64,000 nt of DNA from Physcomitrium patens (Eukaryota > Streptophyta > Bryopsida > Funariales > Funariaceae): NCBI RefSeq assembly GCF_000002425.4, contig NC_037269.1, positions 1,166,976-1,230,975 on the forward strand, in the 5' to 3' direction. A model generated the notes under the pieces. The model made no database searches and was not told the origin of the DNA. It saw only the letters and a list, made by a program, of their open reading frames with translations. Each line of letters starts with the position of its first letter. Position 1 is the first letter of the stretch. The translations under genes were made by a program, and so were the position numbers. Positions 23,781 through 34,672 of this stretch are shown one piece after another.

Positions 23781-24401
23781 TCAATTTCGTGGTGAAATTT
23801 CCATGTTGGGATCCAGAGAATTATAAAATGGGTTAAGACATTCATGATTTTGATCATTTTTCTCTTTTGGATGATATAAACAAGGTTTGGCTTTGAAGTT
23901 AGAATAAATTTGTGTTAATTTTTTTTTATTGTAAGTTGGCGATTTTTGCAAATGCTGGGAAACACGTATTATCTTTTTGATATCAAAATGGAATTTTACA
24001 ACCCTAACATAAGTTTGTCCAATTTTGACAAGCCTTATATCTTTAGCAAAGTCACAGTCTTGGATGCTTGTGTTATCATTTGCGGGTTGCGCGTGTTTTT
24101 GTACATTCCAATTCATTATTCTTTGAACCTCGGGTTGTACATTTAGAGCCCGATGGATTTCTTTTTTAAGATCTTTCACCATCGCTTCACGCCGTAAAAC
24201 TATGGTGTACATGTTACCTACCCATTTCAAATGCATGGTCATTTCTTCAATTAAGATGGGTCCAGATTTTGCAATCTCTTGAGCAAAAGAAATCCCTTGA
24301 GTTAAATGACTTGTGGTGGCTTCAATGTCATGAAGAATGGAGCAAAGTTTTGCAAGTTTTGACATAATCTCAAAAAGAAGACTTTTAGATTGAACCCACA
24401 A
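23781..24401 (-). CDS. Hypothetical protein, possible ubiquitin-like segment
   Basis: An open frame of 206 codons on the minus strand, long for such AT-rich surroundings. The first 90 residues look helical. From about residue 67 the pattern MYTIVLRREAMVKDLKKEIHRALNVQPEVQR, then about 35 residues later DIRLVKIGQTYVRVV, resembles the strand-helix-strand layout of ubiquitin-like folds. This is my reading of the pattern only. The tail is basic. A second open frame directly upstream (24385-24687, minus, with a hydrophobic stretch) may be an extra exon or a chance frame. Function unknown. It could also be a decayed gene. Confidence 0.35.
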   Translation of the reverse strand: MWVQSKSLLFEIMSKLAKLCSILHDIEATTSHLTQGISFAQEIAKSGPILIEEMTMHLKWVGNMYTIVLRREAMVKDLKKEIHRALNVQPEVQRIMNWNVQKHAQPANDNTSIQDCDFAKDIRLVKIGQTYVRVVKFHFDIKKIIRVSQHLQKSPTYNKKKLTQIYSNFKAKPCLYHPKEKNDQNHECLNPFYNSLDPNMEISPRN

Positions 24402-24687
24402 ATAACTTATTGATCCATGATTGTGGTGCTCTCAAACAATTTCTTGATTTTTTACATTTGCAAAACATATTAGGATTTTGCTCATCTTGAATTCTCTGTG
24501 CACTAGTGACCGCATAAGATATATGCATAGTTGATAGAATAAGAATGTGAGTTGAAATCAACAATTCCAAAATGATTTTTTTTTTTTTTTTTTTTTTTGT
24601 ACTCACAAGATTTTTTGATTTAATGGGATTTTGTATTTGTTGATTTTTAACAAACGTATGTTGATAATTTGTTTGCCTAGATATCAA

Positions 24688-25227
24688 TTGTTTTTTCTTG
24701 GCTTGGGTATGTATAAAATTTCAAACATTATTATCATACATAATTTGTGATTTTATTTCGTGAATACATTTTTAAAACTCGTTCTTATTTGATTTATTGA
24801 AAAGCCACATATTTGCATAAAAGAAGAGGCGAGATGAATTGTTTTTGTATGAATCATGAACTCAGATGCAAATTTATTTCAACAATCTTAGTGTATATGA
24901 TCTTACTTGGCATTTATCAGCCATGTGTAATTATACATTTCAATTACAATTTTGAATGAAGATTTCAAATTCAATGAGATGGAAAAAAAGTAAACTGATA
25001 ATCAAATACCTGCTGACTTGGTTCCAATTTACAAATCTCAATTCACTATTCATATCATAAAATTAGAGCATGACTTACAAAACTCATGTGCTTTTTAGAT
25101 TCTAAAATATTGTTTAAAATATAAATTGAATATTTTTATTTCATAACACTATATTAAAACTAAGGATTAAAATTTCTTAATGTGAAGAATGAGCATCTCA
25201 GTGGATTGTTAAACTTCACATTGGCCA

Positions 25228-25258
<31 letters not shown>

Positions 25259-26980
25259 CATATATTTAAAGGAAGGTTCGATTTTATTTATTTATTTATT
25301 TATTTTTTCGAACTATATTTTGATATTTTCGTACTTTAATTTTGCATAGACATCTCTAAATCTTTTATCTCTTTCACAAATACAAAAGAGTATATAAAGA
25401 CACATGTTCATGTACAAGATAGAGATTTCAATGAATTTATGTCTGAATTGTTTTTGCAAATTTTGTCCATTTTTATTCTAAATAACAACAGATCTAATAA
25501 ATTTCTACTCATTGCATGTTGAGTTTTTGTATTACTTTTTTGCAACATATTTCAATTGAATTATTCTAAAATATCATTTTTAGAAATGTAAGAAGATTGT
25601 TCAATCCTTGAAGAATTGGAAGTTTTCTATTTGGCATGGGATATTCTACATAATATTGATTGATTTATATTTATGTTTTAGGATTATTCAATTTATGATG
25701 AATATAATAAGATAGTGAATTGAATAATGTGATGATGCATTTCTTCTACAGTTCTGTGTTTTTCACCATTGTTTTTTCCAAAAGAATTAGAAAATGTTAC
25801 TCCTGAACTACAACAGGAGATTCTAATTGTATTATTGAATTGGTATTTAAATAAATCAATTTTTTATTTTCTAAAATAATAATATTAGTTTACATCAGTT
25901 TACTTCAATTAAACCACTTTTTCTTATCTTAAATCATTCTAAACAAATTATCATGTATGTCTTGTTTCAATTCTTAAATATTTCTATAATCACTATATTC
26001 TTTAGTTTTTAATTTATATCACTATGTATATATATAAATATATCTGTTTTTTAAAGTAAGAATGATCTCAAACAAACCAAAATCTGTTCTTACTTTACAT
26101 TATAATAAAAAATAATGTATCAATAAATTCTTTTCATTCATAAGTTTTATTTTTATTTTTTGTGAAAGAGAGTTGAAATTTATCATTACTCATGATAATT
26201 TATAAATTTTATCAAAAGTTTAAAGTAGGAAAGATTTTGGTTTGTTTGAGAACAGATTTGAACGTGCAGGCTGGGATCAATCCAAAAATATTTTCTTTAC
26301 TTTAAAAAGATTAAGTTTGGTTTGTTTAATTTTTTTTTGTTATGCATGTTAAATTGTTGCTTAATATTGTGTTTATGTTGGTTACTTAAGTAAATAAAAG
26401 TTAGTAGAAGTAGATTGATTTAATTCCAACATTTTTATATAAAATATTGAAGATTCTTTTTGGATGTGAGGATCTACAAGTGTTGTTAGGTAAGATTTAT
26501 GTCTAAATAAGCTTTTCTTAGAATTTTGCAAATACAAGAAGCTAAAAAAGCCTAATTATTTCACAACCTTCAATCTTGTCAACACCCATCTTACATTTTC
26601 ATGCCTTATTTCAAACTTTCTAGTATTTTTAACATTTAACAATATGCATTTTGTTCTTTTAGATTTACAAGTAACATTGGATATGTTTTTAATATATTCT
26701 GTTATACATATGTTAATTCCTTGAGAAAACCTATTTAAGATTGTACCTTTAAAAATTTGTTTAAATTGAGAAACTTTTTTAAGTAGTGATTATTTAATAT
26801 ATATTTAAACTTACTTTAGTTTTAAAAAAATCAATGATTGGTTTTTTTATTTTTTGACGTTTACATTGTTTTACAACAATCCACACTGAAAACATAACAC
26901 GAACTAATCAACCTTCTAATTTCACGAACTTCATCTACAGCCATACTATGTATTCGTAAAAATTTCGATATCTGTCTGTT
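24688..26980. other. AT-rich intergenic region with an inverted repeat
   Basis: No gene recognised. It contains an (AT)n tract at 25226-25258 and a roughly 30-bp inverted repeat (26067-26098 against 26220-26250). Confidence 0.5.
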
Positions 26981-27105
26981 CGATCTGGTTTACCGACACA
27001 GGAAAAAGCTTCGTCTTTTCTTCAGAAGTTGTCTATTTATCTTTGATTGTGCAAATAATGAAACTGGCGAGTGTGTATTTTGGTGGAGCTGAGGGTGATG
27101 AAGAC

Positions 27106-27957
27106 CTATTGCAAAACACCAATCCAGCCTTGTTCCAGTTGCGCATCCTTGAGGCACCGACACCGACAGTTCTTCAACATCTCGCAGTTCGCCGCATGTA
27201 GATGACAATCGCAGTGTGTGCATATTCTCCGTCGATGTGTTACATATTGGCAACATTTTGTCGTGTGGCAGTAACATTTACACTGTCTTTTGCAAGCGAA
27301 CCCACACTTGCGTTGCATGTGGCAATGGCAGTCGCAACAACTTTCTTCCTCAGTGCTGCAGCAGCAACAGCAGTACCGAAGAGATTCCTTCCTTCGGGGT
27401 CGAGGAGTCCTTGGTCTAGTCCCACCTGTAACGTAGCTCGGATTGATCGTTGCCCACCTCGTTTCCATGTACTCGAGCTTGTCCATGTATTGCTGATTCT
27501 GGTTCTCCCCCGGACCGTAATAAAACAAGGGCCAGAACACGTTGAGTTGCGTTACGTCGCGGTCTTGGTACACAAGCAGCCTGGCTCCATGCCGTCCCTC
27601 CACGGCGAAGACACTATCAAACTGATGAGTGATAGCTCCGTAGATGTGCTTCATTCTGGAAGCCCAGGGGCGAACCAAATTAGGTCTTGTGCGGAAGATC
27701 TGGCCAAATTCCTTGCGCACCGTGTCAGGCAGTGTCGGCAGCCAGACCCTCAGATACAGAGGCGCAGGGATAAGCTTCAGCTCGGCTCTCCATCTGGGGC
27801 ATCGGAAATCTTGCAACCGGGCTATCTCCAGGATGTCCCAGGATTTCTTGAAGAACGTCTGTTTTGTGTTGTAGTTCAGCATCTGCGCCAGCCACACGTG
27901 TGAGCAGAACTTCCTCCCACTGGAATTCGTCCCCGCCGAAGCGCAGAGATGGCTCAT
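27106..27957 (-). CDS. Unrecognised protein with a Cys/His-rich C-terminal tail
   Basis: A 283-codon frame on the minus strand. The ATG at 27957 is preceded in frame by a TGA 9 bp upstream. An acceptor-like TTTTATATGCAG lies just before that (about 27978), so the start is well supported and there is probably a 5' UTR intron. Residues 1-190 have a folded-domain look, with many Trp, Phe and Pro (RVWLPTLPDTVRKEFGQIF; DSVFAVEGRHGARLLVYQ), and match no family I know. After a Pro/Arg linker, residues 196-268 contain about 23 Cys and 7 His in clusters (CCCCC, CCDCHCH, CKCYCH, CTHCDCHLH, CRCRC). This suggests metal binding or disulfide clusters. There is no signal peptide or membrane segment. GC content is higher than the surroundings, as in the other genes here. 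Function unknown. Confidence 0.65.
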   Translation of the reverse strand: MSHLCASAGTNSSGRKFCSHVWLAQMLNYNTKQTFFKKSWDILEIARLQDFRCPRWRAELKLIPAPLYLRVWLPTLPDTVRKEFGQIFRTRPNLVRPWASRMKHIYGAITHQFDSVFAVEGRHGARLLVYQDRDVTQLNVFWPLFYYGPGENQNQQYMDKLEYMETRWATINPSYVTGGTRPRTPRPRRKESLRYCCCCCSTEEESCCDCHCHMQRKCGFACKRQCKCYCHTTKCCQYVTHRRRICTHCDCHLHAANCEMLKNCRCRCLKDAQLEQGWIGVLQ

Positions 27958-27959
27958 GG

Positions 27960-28800
27960 TGCTTCATCTCCAGAACTGCATATAAAAACCCCTTTCAAAT
28001 CACAAAATATAATCGCTACGTCTGATGTTTAGTCATAGCGACAAATCGACTGTATACATGCTTTTGTTCAAAGCAACGGCTCACCTTACAGCAGACTTTT
28101 TTTTATAACCCCTCGGCCTTTTGCAGGAACAGTCCGCACCGCATCTGAGGCTCTGCACTACAAAATGGAAAGCATGAGGATGAAGCTAAAGTTAGTGCAA
28201 CCGCTGAATCAAGCTACACTCTTATGCAAGGCATACCGAACTTTAGCACACCTCATTTCTCCATTTACTGTATTGAGGCACTGCACAGCGTTTTATCCTC
28301 CTTTCAGCAGAGGAGATGGCCAATCTATCTAGTTATAACCATGACTTGTTAATCGTGGTTATCAGGATCACTCATCTTCCGAGATGTTTTCGAATGTGGG
28401 TCTCATTGCAATCTGCTTCCTGGAATGGACTGTTCGGCGCCAGTCAGAAAAGTCACGGGAAGAGGACGAGAAGTTAGTTGCCGGCTGACAACGGCAGTTG
28501 TTGGGTTTGCAACCAGCACGTCGTTTCAAGCTCCATGCAGAGCCACACACACACACACACAGTCTTTGTGTCTGTACCCATTGTGCAGATCCAGCAGCAG
28601 TAGGTTGATTAGTTATTATCACAACTACCACTACTCTATCTCTCTCTCTGTTCCGAAAGCTCCACCACCGAGGGACGTTCGTTTTCACTAGGTCTCCTGC
28701 GCACTCTCCGACATACGATTCATGTTTCCGGAATGCCCATGTCGGTACACGCATCAGACCACCGACATGGGCGTAGAAAACGAGGTGTCAACTGTTTGAA
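27960..28800 (-). promoter_or_regulatory. Probable 5' leader exons of the Cys/His-rich protein gene
   Basis: Candidate spliced leader on the minus strand: acceptor CATTTTGTAG near 28160 and donor CTGTAAG/GTGAGC near 28086 would bound a 73-nt exon. A GC-rich stretch (28370-28750), with a CA repeat (28546-28560), may be the first exon. A 128-codon frame there (28368-28754) is low-complexity and I do not treat it as protein-coding. Transcript data are needed for exact exons. Confidence 0.3.
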
Positions 28801-30899
28801 AAAAACAGGATTATTTTTTTTTAAATGAGGAAAGCAGCTTGCTTTGATGAGTTTATTAACGCTAATTCTGTTCTTCAAACAATAGAAGGTGTGACAATAT
28901 TTGTTGGTTTGCATGTGGAGATATATGTTGGGTTTTTTTTTTTTTGCAAGCTTCGGGAGAAGCAGGCAAAGAAGTGAGTAAATGAATGGAAGTGAAACGT
29001 AGTGTGTTGTGATTGAAATTTGTGCATATTTTTCTTCTTCTAATATTTGTTTTCGCTTAGTAATGACTCTTGTATTTAGTTATAAATACATATACTTATA
29101 ATAATTTTCATTATCAATAGCAGATTGTTATAATAACAATATGAGTAATATTATTATAATTATTTTTTTATATCATGTATTTTTGGATTGGTCCGAGCCT
29201 GCACAATCAAATCGGCCTTCCAAGATTCAACTCCCGCTCAATCTCCAAACCCATCGACAATTCCGAGCCAGAATTTGACGCAGAATTTGCGTGCTGATCG
29301 CCGGAAGATGCCTTCGCCTTTCCATGGCTTAACCGCCGCGTTCGACTTGTCTCTTCCGCCGCTTATTTTCGGCAATTGATTCATTAGTTTTAAAAACGAT
29401 CGTCATTGTCTCTTGAATTCATCACACATTCATTGGCCGTCGAGTTAACTACAATTGCATGAGTGATCGATCAGTCATTGCAACGTCCGTCACTACGTAG
29501 AGTACAAATGGGGGACCACGCCGCAAATGTGTGTGCAGGTCTTCTACTTATGTATTAATATTGTCGTCGTTTTGTGAAAATCGTTCGCCGAATAGGATGA
29601 CGACATTGGAGAGCGGACATGGAATTTTTGGTCGGGGCAAGCGGAATGAGACCGCCTTCCGAGAGTATTGAAGAGTGTGGTGTCTGTTGTGAAGGTGGAG
29701 TTGGAGCATGATATCGAGTAACCAGATTGTCAGGAGTATGGATGGATAGGGTTTTGGCGGGGAATCAGTTGTTGCGAGTCAGGAGATTGATGATTTTGGA
29801 TCTATCTCTTTTAATGTAGAATACTTCTGATCACGTAGAGCTGGATTGACACGAACGAATGGAGTGCACTTTACCAATTGCAGTGTTTTTTTTCAAAAGC
29901 TTGCAGAGGAGAATTGCTGTGTCTTTACAAAGTGTGCAGAAATTGTAAAGTCTTACGACAGCTGGTGCAGGGTTGATTTAGCGACTTCCGATGCGTGAGG
30001 TTTTGAAACGGTGATGTTATAGAACGGTATGCAGCGTCGCGTTTCAGTTGACCAGGTTTGTAGTTGGGGAGATTTTGTGCGACGCACTGTTATTTTATCG
30101 CTTTTCATGGTTACCATTGTTCTAATTGGATTTTATAACGTTCATCCATTGCTGAAGCTGCTGTCGAATGGAGTATACGTCTTCGTGATAAATATGTTGG
30201 CAGTGAGGATTGATCGGGAAACATCGATGTTTGCATTTTCTTAGAATGCCCAGCACAATTTTATTTTATTTTATTTTATATTTTTTCTCGTGTACTTCAG
30301 TTAAACCTCTCACAAACTAAGCGAAGGTTGAACCCTTGCTCCTCAACTTGGGAGCATGAGCATTAGAGTCTATAACAGATTGACGATATTTACGGTAGAA
30401 AAAGAATTGATTCACACGAGATTGTGTTTGTAGAGTGTCATGCCAAATTTCCAAAGTCAATAGCCGAACTGACCGGAGTCTCGGAGGAAAATGGGAGCTT
30501 TCCTAGACAATTAAGATATTGTTTCTGAAACTCAGATGCACACACATGAAGCGATGGACAATCTCCATTCACAGTCTGGACCCTCGAATTCCCGGAGTCC
30601 ATACCATTCTCCCCACTCGGTAATCTGTCGAACATCTGGGATTCTTGTAAATGCATTTTACTTTATTGTGTTCTCTTTTCAAGGATTTCTATTAATTTAT
30701 ATTTTTTGATCATGAAATAAGCAAAATTCAGCTGTGTGCAAATACAAGGCGTGATAACTAAGGTCCCGGTCTGACATGACTTGGCCATCTTAGCTTCTAA
30801 AAATATTAGCCTGCTTTAGCTATTATCTTACCACTTTGAGAATCACAGGGACAAGGTGAAGTAGGAAAGGCTCCGCCAAACAATTTTGGATGTTCGAGC
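28800..30899 (+). promoter_or_regulatory. Intergenic/promoter and 5' leader of the Sfi1-like gene
   Basis: Lies between two divergent genes. A CT/CG-rich block at 29180-29400 looks like transcribed leader. Open frames at 29188-29379 and 30029-30244 have no recognisable domain. An acceptor-like AATCACAG at 30848 opens the frame 51 nt before ATG 30900, so an upstream coding exon is possible. Confidence 0.3.
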
Positions 30900-33800
30900 A
30901 TGTCCGGGATGTCGAGCCGAACAAGCCCTCTAGGGGCGAACAAGACAGTGGCCTTTAGCAGACTGCCTGGTGAAGGCCCCGCTGCAAGCTCCCTCACTAG
31001 AACGGGTCCGGGATGTGGACATAATGCTGGACCTGTTGGTCAACATCAGTCGACGCTTCGAGCTGGACCCCGGCTGCGGGCGGAAGGTTTGATGGTGCCT
31101 CCAGCTTCTGATGCGGCCACTTTACGTCGCCAGGTGGCTGCTTTGCAAATGGATCTAGACGCTCACATTGACGGTGAGCAACGGTTGCAAAGTATCAATC
31201 AACAGCTTCGTGAAAGGTTCCCATCTTCGCCTTTGCAGCATCGCTCTTCACCATCCCTTCATTTGCAGTTCAGTGTAGATAACGAGGCATACTCGTTTTG
31301 GCTGATGAAAAATATGTCCTATGAAATACGTGCCCTTAACAACACATTGCAGTGGACATTGTTAGTTGTATCTATCTGTACATAACCAGTAGGGACAGTT
31401 GTAATGAAGGTGGCGGCGACGAGGGCGAGTAATCTGTATGATCTGTTGAAGTTCCGCGATTTTTAGTATCATCAATTGTCAATACGGGCCTGGGCTAGTA
31501 TATAGGATGGGGTTACATTTAGAGAACCCGCAGATCCTTTCGGTTCTCTCAAAGGGTCATGACAGGTCATGAATGCATTTTTTTGACAGTTTTAAAGTGG
31601 CAGGCTGGAGCTTTACATGAAGCAGAATCATGAAAATGTGGAGAGAGCTGAGAGCGAGTTGAACACTCTTCATGAAGATATGGAACAGACTCTTGAGCTG
31701 CAGCGGCGATTAGCTCAAAGGTAGAGCTGAATACACTTACTAGAGTCCTGTACAAGGTTTTCAATTGCTTTTAGTTTTGAGAGGTTCCAAGTATATATTC
31801 TGTTTCGATGCCGTCGTACCAGATCTGTCTGTCGATTTCTTCAGCCTTTCAAGCCTTTACTGGTTCCGACGTGTAAACGATCTGAACAACTGGACTTGTG
31901 TTTTACATTTTTACCTGTAAGTCTCAGATTGTTATTAGTGATGTCTTGCCAGGGCAACTGGCCTTGAAAAAGAGAAAAAGGACATAGAGAATCTTCTACA
32001 AGTAAGAGTATTAGAGTTTGAATGTGAGAGAACCGCTCTGCAAAATCGCATCCAGAACATGGGTGAAGATTTGCGGACTAAGGCTGAAGCTCAGGAGAAA
32101 GTAAATCACCTCCAGGTTATTATCCACGCAGATATGATCTTTGTTGTTTCTCTACTTATTGCTGAGCAAAATATGGAGGATGTGAATACTTATTTTTACC
32201 ATTTCTTCAATGCAATAAGTGGAAGTACTCAAACTTTTTCCTTTGGGACTATGCAGGTGGAACTGTCATCCACTCTAGAAGTGAAGGCCCAACTGGAGGA
32301 ACAACTTTCAAAGATAGCGGAGGAAACTTTTTTCTTAGAGAAGAAAGCTGATGATTATAGTAGAGAGCTTCAAGAACTGCTTTCAAAGGTTGGAGGGTAA
32401 TCTTGTTGCTTGTTCTTCCCATGTTTGGAACCATAATAATCTCTGGACCTCATGCTAGTGAATATTATCTTTCATACTTGTGAATTGTACTTGGAGAAAA
32501 TAGCATCTAATTCGAAGCTGTCTAGATTTTGTTGGCATGCAATAATGTTTAGAAGAATTAGTTAACGATTTTCAAACTAAAAGCTCCATTTGTTTACAAG
32601 CCCTTAAGAACCCTCGTAGTCAATGTGAATTTTCCTAAAGCTTGTCAAACTTATCCCCATTTGAATACAGGAGCAATGGGATCAAAAATTGGATAGAATG
32701 GGAAGAAGAGCAATGACACGTCGAGCCTTCTCAAATTATCAAAACGGAGTCAGGGAGCAATGCATTGACAGAGCGAACATGGTACGAGCCATTAGCAAGC
32801 ACAAACATACCGGTTGCAAGAAGGTTTTTTACTTGTTGCGGATGGCCACTTGTCGCTCATGCATACTACGTCAACTAAATGTAGCTCAATGCCAGGTATA
32901 TACTTTTGCGGAAATCCCTCACAGTAGGTTTCTACCTATCTGGTAAGCGAGAACTCATGTTTTGATGTATTTAGGAGAGATGGTTAGAGATAAGCCTTTT
33001 TATCCTTTCACTGAGGACTTCTTTCTTTTTAAGAAATTGAGCACAAAAGGATTTTGTCAGAAATCTGTTATCCATTTCTTTAGAGCTATACATTTACGTT
33101 TCTTCACAAGCACTTCGTCTAATTTCTGCTCGATGCCATGAACGTATGAACAGTGGTAAAAAAAAGTTGAACTGAGCGAACGTTAACTATCACTCGTTTC
33201 GAACCTGTCGCATGAGATTTGCAGGCAGCATTTTGTACATCCTGGGAAAAATGGAAGCTGAGCATGGTATCTGAACGCAATTATCGTATCTATTTAGAGA
33301 AGCAATCAAAACGTGCAGTGACTAATGCAATGCAAGCATGGATGGCCTATATCCTCCATGTTCGCCTCAGTCCAGAGCGATATGTAATGGCGTTGAATTA
33401 TTGGCATCAGAGATGCCTGCAGAATTGCTTTCGCAAATGGTTACAGGTTCTCCGTTTCTGGAAGTTTCCGCCGAAAGAAGAGAAGGTTCACATGGAAAAA
33501 GCTTCGAGGCACCACATTAAAACTTCTTTATGTCGGTATCTTGTCTCGTGGCAAGGCTGGCTTACAACGTATGCGCGACCAAAGAAGCTGAAATTTGCAG
33601 TCGTGCAGGCACACATCGATAAAATGACAATGAAGCAAATTGTAGCTGCATGGCGATGTATGCTTCATGTCAAATGGGTTTCCCGCCTAAAAAATGATGA
33701 AGCAACCAGTTTTAGGAAAAACTGGTGCTTAAGACGCTTTTCTGCCAGGTCATCACATTCAATTATTCCTTTTATTTTTCCTTGTGTGAGCTCTGCCATG

Positions 33801-34628
33801 GATCCGCATGCAATGATAATTTAAGAATTGCAGGATAGTTCGTAGTAGTATATCTGTAGGATTACACTTGTTTTGATTCTGGATGAACCTTTCAGAGTTT
33901 ATTTCATTTTCATGGGTGTCTTAGTTTTTAGAGCTTCATTGATGGTCAATTGCACGATTGAACTTCTTGGAAATTTTATTTCTCCAGTGCTAAACAATCA
34001 AGAGTGACCTTAGATGGGTGCCATCGTCTTTCAGACAAGTTACCCCTTACGACTCCACACAAGTCAAGTCTTACATTGATCAAATGGTTGGATAAAGTCA
34101 AAACTGCAGTTCAACTTTGAACAATCTTTCCTGATGCCATGATGCAGGTGGCGACAACACACAATTGAAATTAAAACCTTCAAGTTACGCAATTCTCAAG
34201 CCATGGAATATAGAGCACACAGACTAAAGCACTTAGCACTCCAGTGCTGGCGCAATTTTATGCAGCATCAGATGCACATGCAAATTTACAAGCAAATGGC
34301 TTTCCGGCAGTATCTTCGCTCTCTTGCCATCATGGTTGCAAAACTTCACCTTTCTTGACTTAAACTGTTCATGTCCTGAATCAACACATTCAAATTGAAG
34401 CAGTGGTTTTTGTGGGCAGTCCCATTTCCTTCGAGTTGGTCAGTTCTTTACAAAGTTCTTGTCGGAACCCGAGATAATTATTCGATTGTGATAATCAAGC
34501 TCCATTTCGTGGAGCTTGACTCACTCGTTCAAGAACATTTTATTTTGTGAATACTTTACTAAACTATGCCATATCAGTATTTCAGAATTTTCTAATTATC
34601 ATTGCCATGGCGTTTGGACATATGTGTA

Positions 34629-34672
<44 letters not shown>

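Noticed and set aside
27202..27903. Plus-strand 233-codon frame opposite the Cys/His-rich protein
   Set aside because: The minus-strand frame is longer, has a defined start and a structured Cys/His pattern; the plus frame looks like its shadow.
28368..28754. Minus-strand 128-codon frame upstream of the Cys/His-rich gene
   Set aside because: Low-complexity with a CA repeat and no domain; more likely a 5' leader. Attempts to join it in phase to the 27.9 kb start fail on stops.
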